A stretch of DNA of 7,445 nucleotides from Microcaldota archaeon (GTDB taxonomy: Archaea; Micrarchaeota; Micrarchaeia; Micrarchaeales; CABMGC01): NCBI GenBank assembly GCA_021785375.1, contig JAJYFQ010000004.1, positions 2,769 to 10,213 of the forward strand, given 5' to 3'. The position numbers were made by a program, and so were the translations under genes. A model generated the notes under the pieces. It searched no databases, was not told where the DNA came from, and saw only the letters and a list, made by a program, of their open reading frames with translations. Positions 1 through 6,131 of the stretch are shown piece after piece; within the stretch, counting starts at the first letter, position 1; each line of letters begins with the position of its first letter.

Positions 1-1387
1 GTGTCTTTACAAGATCATGCATCTTGTGACGGCGAGCCGTCACTGGCTTCTCAAAGTACAACAGGATCAGAAGAGGGATGTATGGCAAGCCATACACCCA
101 TGTATTCCTCCATGAGATGAAGAAGATGAGCATCGGCACGACCGCGATAAGCGGTTTCAGTCTCTCGGTATAAACGCAGTACAGTAAGAGAAATGCGATG
201 AAGGTTATGACAGAAACCAGCGCAGGGTACCACTGCGGAAGGAGGTAGAATGTTCCTAGGAGCTGCATTAGGTCTGGCCCGTAGTATGTGAGTTTCGATG
301 TGCTGAATATCCCGAATACGTTGAGGAACTGGCCCGGAGAGGCGATCATGAATGCGCCATTGACAAGCAGGAATGCGGCGATCCCGTACGCGAGGAACCT
401 CGCTGCGGCCTTCCTCCCATGCTCCCTGTAGATTAGTACGAGGAAGAACGGCAGGGCGAACCATGAGAGCTGGCTTGTGCTTGCCGCAAGGCCACCAAGG
501 ATTCCGGAAAGGACAGGCTTCTTTCTATAGACATATGTAAGGAGCAAGAGCAACGACACGGAGAGATATCCCGGTATCGCCCCTGTAAGGTAGTACGCAA
601 CAAAGAGCCATCCTGCCAGAGGCAACAGCGAGAGCCTGTTGAATCCCGATTTATAGTATATCACAAAGGAGGCCGTAACAGCGATTAGTATTAAGATTAC
701 GAGAAAGCTCGTGAGCGATGAGATACCCAGCATGGGGATGAAGATGAGTGGCATAAAACTAAATGCAGGATAAGAATAGGCGTACTCGTAGGTGCCGTCC
801 AGTTGTACCGTAGGCACTACACCATACTGTTGCAGACTCGGCAGCATGCTCTGCGTGTACGGATTCTGGCCGTGAAGGAGCAGGTACGCAGAATAGTAGT
901 TGAATACGGCCTCGTCGTCCCCCCTCCAGTTCATGTTGTTAACCAGGTATATTGACGCAAGAGATGTGATGATGATAATCCCGATAAGTGCAGTGAGGAA
1001 TGTGTGTCTTCGCGACTTGCCGATGCCTTTCCCAAGTGCGTATATCCCAACAATGGAGACAAGCGTGATTACCAGGGTTGAGACGGTCAGACTTGCAAGG
1101 CCGGGAAGAAGACCGGGTGACGGCAGGTCGAAGACGTACTCGTAGTGTATCAGTATAGCCGACAGAAGAACGGATATTGGAAAGACCAGCTTGAACTTCC
1201 TGGAAAACGATGTGCTGAGATGCGGGAGTACAAAGAGAATGCCGGACAGCAGAGCAATGGCAAATATGCCGGACATCGCAATTATGGAGAAGTTCTGCTG
1301 CTGCGTGAATAGGATGTAAGAGGCACTGAGAGAGATTATGCCGAGGAAGAGATAGAGCACCTGGCTTTTATCGGTTTTAGGGGCCAT
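1..1387 (-). CDS. GT-C-type membrane glycosyltransferase, 3' end cut by window edge
   Basis: An open frame begins at ATG (bases 1387-1385) and stays open for 462 codons to the left edge, so the C-terminus is missing. The product is very hydrophobic, with about ten or more membrane segments, for example near residues 10-27, 34-54, 97-118, 129-149, 209-240 and 275-287. After the segment ending near 149 comes the loop motif WRGDDE (154-159), then HGQNPY (172-177) and YSYP (204-207). An acidic DD/DE pair in the first large outer loop followed by an 'hG-x-NPY' and a 'Y-x-YP' motif is typical of GT-C enzymes, including the GT87/DUF2029 group, which move sugars from polyprenyl-phosphate donors on the outer membrane face. 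Residues 303-326 (SQLSWFALPFF, then IYREHGRK) also fit that group. The sugar and acceptor cannot be read from sequence. It diverges from smc. A different polytopic membrane protein is possible but less likely. Confidence 0.8.
   Translation of the reverse strand, partial: MAPKTDKSQVLYLFLGIISLSASYILFTQQQNFSIIAMSGIFAIALLSGILFVLPHLSTSFSRKFKLVFPISVLLSAILIHYEYVFDLPSPGLLPGLASLTVSTLVITLVSIVGIYALGKGIGKSRRHTFLTALIGIIIITSLASIYLVNNMNWRGDDEAVFNYYSAYLLLHGQNPYTQSMLPSLQQYGVVPTVQLDGTYEYAYSYPAFSFMPLIFIPMLGISSLTSFLVILILIAVTASFVIYYKSGFNRLSLLPLAGWLFVAYYLTGAIPGYLSVSLLLLLTYVYRKKPVLSGILGGLAASTSQLSWFALPFFLVLIYREHGRKAAARFLAYGIAAFLLVNGAFMIASPGQFLNVFGIFSTSKLTYYGPDLMQLLGTFYLLPQWYPALVSVITFIAFLLLYCVYTERLKPLIAVVPMLIFFISWRNTWVYGLPYIPLLILLYFEKPVTARRHKMHDLVKT
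26..43. repeat. Perfect short inverted repeat (hairpin) inside the 3' coding region
   Basis: GTGACGGC (26-33) and GCCGTCAC (36-43) are exact reverse complements separated by two bases; as RNA this would be a 7-bp stem with a CGAG tetraloop. A second, weaker inverted repeat abuts it: CAAGAT (10-15) and ATCTTG (21-26) around a 5-base spacer. Both lie in the last visible codons of the minus-strand membrane protein, in a stretch encoding a charged tail (TARRHKMHD). They may be coincidental, or may mark the 3' end of that gene. Confidence 0.45.
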
Positions 1388-1497
1388 GATTGTTCGCCGG
1401 TATCTGATCCACTCTTGACAGGGCAATACCGTCTTATACAATAGAACGAAAGGGTTTTAAGCCTTAAATTACACGGTCTTATCGGCGTTCCGACCAG
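1388..1497. promoter_or_regulatory. Divergent promoter region between the glycosyltransferase and smc
   Basis: These 110 bases separate two head-to-head genes and contain no supportable ORF. For smc, TTAAATTA (1464-1471) is a TATA-like element about 27-30 bases before the TTG start at 1498, suggesting a short or absent leader; no Shine-Dalgarno motif precedes that start. It lies within the odd palindrome TTTAAG-C-CTTAAA (1456-1468). For the minus-strand gene, TTGTATAAG (read on minus, 1441-1433) is TATA-like and would place the transcript start near 1411, giving a leader of about 24 bases. The motifs are visible; the promoter assignments are inference from archaeal promoter spacing. Confidence 0.5.
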
Positions 1498-4400
1498 TTG
1501 ATATCATTGCTGCACCTGAAATCGCTCAGCATAGACAGGTTCAAGTCGTTCAAGCACGCAGAGGTCCTCCTTAGCCCGGGCTTTACCTGCGTCGTGGGGC
1601 CCAACGGCAGCGGCAAGTCGAACATCTGCGACGCGCTCCTCTTCGGGCTCGGGGAGAACTCGATGGGAAGGATGAGGGTCGGCCACCTCGACGAGCTAAT
1701 CGACTTCAGCCTGAAGAAGAAGCGCGGGGCGCCCGCGAAGGCGCAAGCCACGCTCGCGTTCGGCGGCGAAGGCGATTACACTATAACGAGGACCGTGAGG
1801 TCGGACGGAAAGACGGAGTTCAGGGTAAACGGGAAGCACATGACCAGGCACGAGGTGCTCGAGATACTCTCCGCGAACAGGATTCGCGCCGACGAGACGA
1901 GCACCATAACGCAGGGAGAGATAAACAGGATAATATCGCTCAGCCCGAAGGAGAGGAGGGAGCTCATCGACATAGCCTCGGGGATAACGGAGTTCGAGAG
2001 CAAGAAGGCGGACGCGCTCAGGGAGCTTGAGAAGGTGAGCCAGAGGATATCCGAGACCCAGGGAATGCTCAACGAGAAGGTGGGGTTCCTCCGCGAGCTG
2101 GAGAAGGAGAAGGAATCGGCGGAGAAGTACGTGCAGCTCACTGCAAAGCTCAAGTCGCTTAGGTACAGCGTCCTCGTGGCGAAGAGGCAGGCGCTGAAGA
2201 TAGCGCTCGACTCGTACACCAAGGAGATGGCGATAACGGACTCGAAGAGGGAGGAGTCGGAGGTCAAGAGGAGCGAGATCGCGAAGAGGATAGCCGACTT
2301 CGAGCTCGAGAGGCAGAGCATAACCCACGAGCTCACGACGAGCTCCAACGCGGCGAGCGAGGTCAGCTCGAAGCTCGAGGCGCTTAACAGGGAGCTCGCC
2401 ACGCTCGAAGCCGAGGTAAACGGCCACAACAGCTCGCTCATAGAGATAGGCACGTTCACGGAGGGAGCGGAGAAGGAGATGGCGAGGATAAACGCAACGC
2501 TCGACGCAGGGAAGTCGGCTGTGAAGGAGCTTGTAGCGAAGATATCCCCGCTCGAGAAAGAAGCCGGCATAGCGCCCACCGCTCCCGAGTCTGTGGAGAG
2601 TTCCGAGAAGGAGATGGAATCGCTCAACAAGTCGATACAGAAGCTGGAGAAGCAGATTGCGGAGTGTCAGGACTCACTCATCCAGATCGCTACCGAGTCG
2701 TCGATAATGAAGAGCTCAAGGGACGAACTCTCGTCGGGAATTACCAAGTACGCGGACCTGATCAAGGAGAAGGAGGAAGGAATCGCGGAGCTCTCGAAGA
2801 GGATCGAGGGCGCAAGGAAGAGCGTGAAGGCGCTCTCCGACGAGGCGAAGAAGGGCGAGGCGGAGCACTCCAGGATAGAGAATGAGCTGGAGGGGATAGA
2901 CGAGGCGCTCATAACGCTTAAGGAGCAGAGATCGGAGGCCGCCGCGCGGGGAGGAAACATAGCCGAGAAGATAAAGGCCGAGTTCCCTGAATCGAAGGGC
3001 TTCTACGGAAGGGCATCGCAGCTCTGCACGTACGGCATGGAGAATGCCCTGGCAATAGAGGCGGCTGCGGGCAGCAGGTTCGAGTACTTCGTCGTGGACA
3101 CGATGGAGACAGCGGAGAAGATCGTGACGTTCCTTAGGAAGAACGAGATAGGCAGGGCCACCTTCATACCGATAAAGGACGTAAGCGTGGACATGAGGGA
3201 GCCTGACGCGAAGGGGGCAAAGCCCGTCATCGGTTATGTCAAGTTCGAGAAGAAGTTCGAGAGGGTCTTCAGGTATATATTCAACAACACGTACATGGTC
3301 GGCGGCGTCGATGATGCGAGGAAGCTTGGAGTCGGACGGCACAGGTACGTGACCATCGACGGCGAGCTCATAGAGCAGTCAGGGGTCGTGTCCGGAGGCC
3401 ACTCGAAGAGGAGGCTCTCGCTCGCCTCGATAGACAACCAGCTGAAGGAGCTCGAAGCGAAGAAGAAGTCGCTTCATGCAGGCAAGGCGGTGGCGGAGGA
3501 GTCCGCATTCGCGGCAAGGAAGGGCCAGGCCGCAGCGGAGATGGAAGCGGAGTCGCTCAACAGGGAGCTCTCGTCGCTCCAGTCGGAAGTGTCAAGGGCG
3601 AGGAAGGCGCTTGAGCAGTCAGAATCGAAGGCGAAGGAGACCTCGGCCAGGCTCGAATCTATCGAGAAGAGGTCGAAGGCCGTATCCGAGGAGAGGCAGA
3701 TGGCAGAGAAGGAACTGGAATCGTCGCAGGACTCGCTCAGGAGGATGTACAGCGAGGCGATAGAGGCCTCCAAGGAGATGGCGAAGCACGGCGTCAGCAA
3801 GTCTGCGCGGGAGAAGGCCGAGAAGGCGAGGAAGGAGCTTGAGGAGCTCAGGATAAAGCTCGCAGAGACGAGGAAGGAGTCGGAGCTGCTTGAGTCGAGG
3901 AGGGCAGAGCTCGAGAAGCAGATCGAAGAGAGGAGGAAGAGCGGGAAGAGCATAGCGGAATCTATAACCGCGAAGGGCAAGCGGGTTGATGCGATCAAGT
4001 CAGAGCGCAAGGAGCTCGAGTCCAGGGCGAAGAACAGCGGCGCGTCGAACGGGAAGTCGTACGCGAGGCTGAACAGGATAACCGACGAGATAACGAAGCT
4101 CAGCGAGGACAACGGGAGGATAAACGCGCAGCTCAACGAGATCGACAGGCAGCTAAGCGACGTCAGGGTGAGGAGGAGCCAGACAGAGACCAGGCTGGGC
4201 GACATATCGGCCGAGCTTGCGGCCTACGGCGAGGGCATAGAGCTGATAAAGGGCGATTACGAGATCATGGAGCGCGAGGCGGGCGTGGTCGACGCGCGGC
4301 TCAGGGAGCTGGGCGACGTGAACATGAAGGCTCCGGAGCTCTATGAGGCGAAGAAGAGGAGCGTGGACGAGTCGCTGCAGAAGGCGAACACGCTCGAGCA

Positions 4401-4911
4401 GGAGAAGCAGGCCGTGATACGTATGATTGAGGAGATCGAGTCGAAGAAGCTCCAGGTCTTCATGTCCGCATTCAACGACGTCAACAAGAACTTCTCGAAG
4501 CTCTACAACTACATCTTCCCTGGCAAGGCGTACATAGAGCTGGAGAACCCGAACGACCCGTTCAGCGGGGGAATAGAGATCAGGATAACTGACGAGAACG
4601 TGAACAAGGCGCTGAGGTCGATGTCCGGAGGCCAGAAGTCCCTCATACTGCTCATGATGCTCTTCTCCATACACCTCTGCAAGCCTTCTTCTTTATACGT
4701 CTTCGACGAGGTCGACTCCGCGCTGGACAAGGAGAACTCGAAGAAGCTCTCACAGCTCATAAAGGAGATGTCCAAGGAGGCGCAGTTCGTCGTGGTGAGC
4801 CACAACGACTCCCTTATAGTCAATGCCGATACCGCGGTAGGAGTGGTCATGGCCAATGGCGAGTCGAAGGTCGTGGGCCTTGAGGTATCGAGCATCTCTA
4901 AGAAGCAGTAA
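1498..4911 (+). CDS. smc: Chromosome segregation/condensation protein SMC
   Basis: The 1137-residue product is slightly shorter than the usual 1150-1190 and has the full SMC layout. The N-terminal ATPase half contains the FKSF motif (15-18), the P-loop GPNGSGKS (34-41) and a Q-loop at Gln139, followed by the SPKERRELID stretch. A long, Glu/Lys/Ala-rich coiled coil spans about 165-495. The hinge at about 501-635 runs from GFYGRASQL through GRATFIPI to SGVVSGG. A returning coiled coil covers about 640-1000. The C-terminal half holds the signature MSGGQKS (1042-1048), Walker B with D-loop VFDEVDSALD (1068-1077; Asp1070, Glu1071) and the switch His1102 in VSHND. The presence of a hinge rather than a zinc hook separates it from Rad50. 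SMC dimers bind and loop chromosomal DNA, normally with a kleisin (ScpA); no kleisin gene is in the window. The TTG start at 1498 suits the TATA spacing; TTG at 1507 gives MLHLKSL, closer to family N-termini, and is a real alternative. Confidence 0.97.
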   Translation: MISLLHLKSLSIDRFKSFKHAEVLLSPGFTCVVGPNGSGKSNICDALLFGLGENSMGRMRVGHLDELIDFSLKKKRGAPAKAQATLAFGGEGDYTITRTVRSDGKTEFRVNGKHMTRHEVLEILSANRIRADETSTITQGEINRIISLSPKERRELIDIASGITEFESKKADALRELEKVSQRISETQGMLNEKVGFLRELEKEKESAEKYVQLTAKLKSLRYSVLVAKRQALKIALDSYTKEMAITDSKREESEVKRSEIAKRIADFELERQSITHELTTSSNAASEVSSKLEALNRELATLEAEVNGHNSSLIEIGTFTEGAEKEMARINATLDAGKSAVKELVAKISPLEKEAGIAPTAPESVESSEKEMESLNKSIQKLEKQIAECQDSLIQIATESSIMKSSRDELSSGITKYADLIKEKEEGIAELSKRIEGARKSVKALSDEAKKGEAEHSRIENELEGIDEALITLKEQRSEAAARGGNIAEKIKAEFPESKGFYGRASQLCTYGMENALAIEAAAGSRFEYFVVDTMETAEKIVTFLRKNEIGRATFIPIKDVSVDMREPDAKGAKPVIGYVKFEKKFERVFRYIFNNTYMVGGVDDARKLGVGRHRYVTIDGELIEQSGVVSGGHSKRRLSLASIDNQLKELEAKKKSLHAGKAVAEESAFAARKGQAAAEMEAESLNRELSSLQSEVSRARKALEQSESKAKETSARLESIEKRSKAVSEERQMAEKELESSQDSLRRMYSEAIEASKEMAKHGVSKSAREKAEKARKELEELRIKLAETRKESELLESRRAELEKQIEERRKSGKSIAESITAKGKRVDAIKSERKELESRAKNSGASNGKSYARLNRITDEITKLSEDNGRINAQLNEIDRQLSDVRVRRSQTETRLGDISAELAAYGEGIELIKGDYEIMEREAGVVDARLRELGDVNMKAPELYEAKKRSVDESLQKANTLEQEKQAVIRMIEEIESKKLQVFMSAFNDVNKNFSKLYNYIFPGKAYIELENPNDPFSGGIEIRITDENVNKALRSMSGGQKSLILLMMLFSIHLCKPSSLYVFDEVDSALDKENSKKLSQLIKEMSKEAQFVVVSHNDSLIVNADTAVGVVMANGESKVVGLEVSSISKKQ

Positions 4912-4913
4912 TT

Positions 4914-4917
4914 TGGT
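4914..4917 (+). promoter_or_regulatory. Ribosome binding site supporting the TTG start of the signal peptidase gene
   Basis: GGTG sits six bases before the TTG at 4924, in the 12-base gap after the smc stop. It matches part of the archaeal Shine-Dalgarno consensus (GGAGGTGATC). The alternative ATG at 4954 has no such motif upstream. Internal genes of archaeal transcription units commonly use this signal while first genes are leaderless, which agrees with smc and this gene sharing one transcript. Confidence 0.5.
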
Positions 4918-4923
4918 GTTTGA

Positions 4924-5955
4924 TTGGCGAAGAAGGCTGCAACCAGACATGGCATGATGAAGGAGAACTATCCGCTGCTGTGGGTGCTTTATGCCATCCT
5001 AGCCATTCTGATTCTATTATACGTGGTTCACAACAGCACGTCGCTTGGGATCGTGATCCTCATACTGATAGCGGTCATACTCTTCGCCGAGTTCAAGTAC
5101 AGCGTCAGGGAGGAAGGGGTCTGGAAGACGGTGATGGACGTTGCGATGGCCCTCGCGGCTGTAGCAGCGGTCTGGATCGTGCTGATACTGGTGCTCCAGA
5201 CAGAATCTCCGGTAGACGTAGTCTCGAGCTGCAGCATGCTCCCGGCACTGCAGAGGGGCGAGATGGTCTTCCTCCACGGAATACCGAACATGACGGAGTT
5301 CCTGCAGGCGCACGGCATACCTACAGTGAATGTCAGCCAGGGCGCCTATTCGTCGTTCCTGGCAAACATCAGCGGCGAGTTCCTGTCATTCTATCCATAC
5401 GCGAGGGGAAACGTAGGCGATATAACCACATATTACACCGGAGGAGAGAGCATAGGCCTCTACAACATGAAGTGCCTGTACACGAACAGCGAGCTCGGCA
5501 GGCCGGGAAACGACGGCAGGTGCTATGTCCCGCTCTCGGCGCAGCAGAGCAACCTGATAAGGTACAACTACAGCATAGGGAACGTGAGCATAAACGGGAC
5601 GATATACAGGGAGGTCTACACGTCCTCGATAACGATAGGCAACACGACAATAACAGAGAACTACTCCAACCCCATCGTCATCTACAGGACGAACCAGAGC
5701 GATGCGTTCACCGGAGACATAATCCACAGGATGGTAGCTGCGATGCGCGTGGGAGACAGTTATTACATCCTAACTAAGGGCGACAACAACCAGGTGCTGG
5801 ACCTGCAGGCGCTTAACTACCCGCCTTCGCAGTCGGACATAGTAGGTTACTACATAGGCGGAGTACCTTATCTGGGGTATCTCAGGCTCATCGTGAGCGG
5901 AAGCTTCACCCCGGACCCGCAGTGCGGCCAGGTCACGCTGAGGAGCCAATCTTAG
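4924..5955 (+). CDS. Archaeal signal peptidase I (S26B, Sec11-like) with a large extracytoplasmic insertion
   Basis: A 343-residue membrane protease expected to cut signal peptides from exported proteins on the outer face of the membrane. Three membrane segments precede the active site (about 17-35, 41-55 and 73-91). Lys/Arg residues at 3-8 and 58-68 place the catalytic domain outside. The nucleophile box is SCSMLP, with Ser104 as the catalytic serine. His268 lies in GDIIHRM and replaces the bacterial lysine. Asp287 in TKGDNN and Asp293 follow 19 and 25 residues later, matching the spacing known for Sec11-type enzymes. The end has the family's VGYYIGGVPYLGYL segment (about 301-316). Between Ser104 and His268 lie 163 residues, far more than the roughly 70 in characterised archaeal enzymes. 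The extra part holds nine Asn-X-Ser/Thr sequons (122, 136, 148, 215, 220, 224, 240, 246, 257) and Cys184/Cys200, a possible disulfide. It follows smc by 12 bases, so cotranscription is likely. Substrate range is unknown; a specialised paralogue is possible. Confidence 0.88.
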   Translation: MAKKAATRHGMMKENYPLLWVLYAILAILILLYVVHNSTSLGIVILILIAVILFAEFKYSVREEGVWKTVMDVAMALAAVAAVWIVLILVLQTESPVDVVSSCSMLPALQRGEMVFLHGIPNMTEFLQAHGIPTVNVSQGAYSSFLANISGEFLSFYPYARGNVGDITTYYTGGESIGLYNMKCLYTNSELGRPGNDGRCYVPLSAQQSNLIRYNYSIGNVSINGTIYREVYTSSITIGNTTITENYSNPIVIYRTNQSDAFTGDIIHRMVAAMRVGDSYYILTKGDNNQVLDLQALNYPPSQSDIVGYYIGGVPYLGYLRLIVSGSFTPDPQCGQVTLRSQS

Positions 5956-5964
5956 AGACGCGTT

Positions 5965-6020
5965 GGTCTGCCCCCGGAGTCAGTCCGGGCAAGAGTTGCC
6001 CCTCTTATTTCTAGCAGACC
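5965..6020 (+). terminator. GC-rich multi-stem RNA element, probable terminator or structured 3' UTR
   Basis: Ten bases after the signal peptidase stop, GGTCTGC (5965-5971) pairs exactly with GCAGACC (6014-6020), closing a 56-base domain. Inside are CCCGGA/TCCGGG (5973-5978 with 5984-5989, 5-base loop) and AAGAG/CTCTT (5991-5995 with 6002-6006). A competing hairpin GGGCAA/TTGCCC (5987-5992 with 5996-6001, loop GAG) would break both inner stems and is followed by the pyrimidine-rich run CTCTTATTTCT. The last form resembles an intrinsic terminator, which would end the smc-signal peptidase transcript before the next promoter. Although the outer stem is seven pairs long like a tRNA acceptor, there is no T-arm and the domain is too short for a tRNA. 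The pairings are visible; the function is inference. Confidence 0.5.
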
Positions 6021-6057
6021 CAGACCCCATAAACTGTTGTTTGAGATATAGTCTATT

Positions 6058-6095
6058 ACTAATTGATTATTCTAATTAAATAATCTATTGTTAGT
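6058..6095. promoter_or_regulatory. Operator-like AT-rich dyad upstream of the ATPase gene
   Basis: GATTATT (6065-6071) and AATAATC (6079-6085) are a perfect inverted repeat around the 7-base spacer CTAATTA. They are flanked by a second inverted pair, ACTAA (6058-6062) and TTAGT (6091-6095), with nearly the same centre. TCTATT is also directly repeated at 6052-6057 and 6084-6089, 32 bases apart. The dyad ends just upstream of the TATA box, where a dimeric activator or repressor could act. AT-rich promoter DNA produces some inverted repeats by chance, so the regulatory role is tentative. Confidence 0.4.
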
Positions 6096-6101
6096 GGTGT
6101 A

Positions 6102-6109
6102 TTTATAAA
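6102..6109 (+). promoter_or_regulatory. Strong archaeal TATA box driving a leaderless transcript
   Basis: TTTATAAA is a near-consensus archaeal TATA element. Its centre is 26-27 bases before the GTG at 6132, the usual distance from TATA centre to transcription start, so the mRNA should begin at or within a base or two of the start codon. This agrees with the lack of a Shine-Dalgarno motif immediately upstream and is the main reason for choosing GTG 6132. It also shows that the ATPase gene is transcribed separately from the signal peptidase gene. Confidence 0.75.
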
Positions 6110-6131
6110 CTTTTCTCTGCAAAGTAATAGC

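Noticed and set aside
51..464. 137-codon minus-strand ORF
   Set aside because: It is out of frame with the longer open membrane-protein frame (1387 down to 2), which has strong hydrophobic segments and family motifs.
1538..1547. GGTTCAAGTC, resembling a tRNA T-loop
   Set aside because: It encodes Arg-Phe-Lys-Ser of the conserved FKSF region of SMC; there is no acceptor or other cloverleaf stem around it.
1696..4205. Several long minus-strand ORFs (up to 284 codons) opposite smc
   Set aside because: They lie wholly antisense to an unmistakable SMC gene. Their Leu/Ser/Arg-rich products reflect the complement of GAG/AAG/CTC/TCG-rich coiled-coil codons, and no domain or start signal supports them.
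1498..4911. Rad50-like repair ATPase instead of SMC
   Set aside because: A full globular SMC hinge is present at residues 501-635 and the zinc-hook Cys-X-X-Cys is absent.
4920..5777. 285-codon plus-strand ORF overlapping the signal peptidase gene in another frame
   Set aside because: The product is an Arg/Gln/His-rich frame shadow with no recognisable motif, while the frame starting at 4924 contains the complete Ser-His-Asp signal peptidase.
5965..6020. tRNA, suggested by a 7-bp acceptor-like stem and internal hairpins
   Set aside because: Only 56 bases, no T-arm consensus (GGTTCRAATCC), no T at position 8, and no recognisable anticodon arm.
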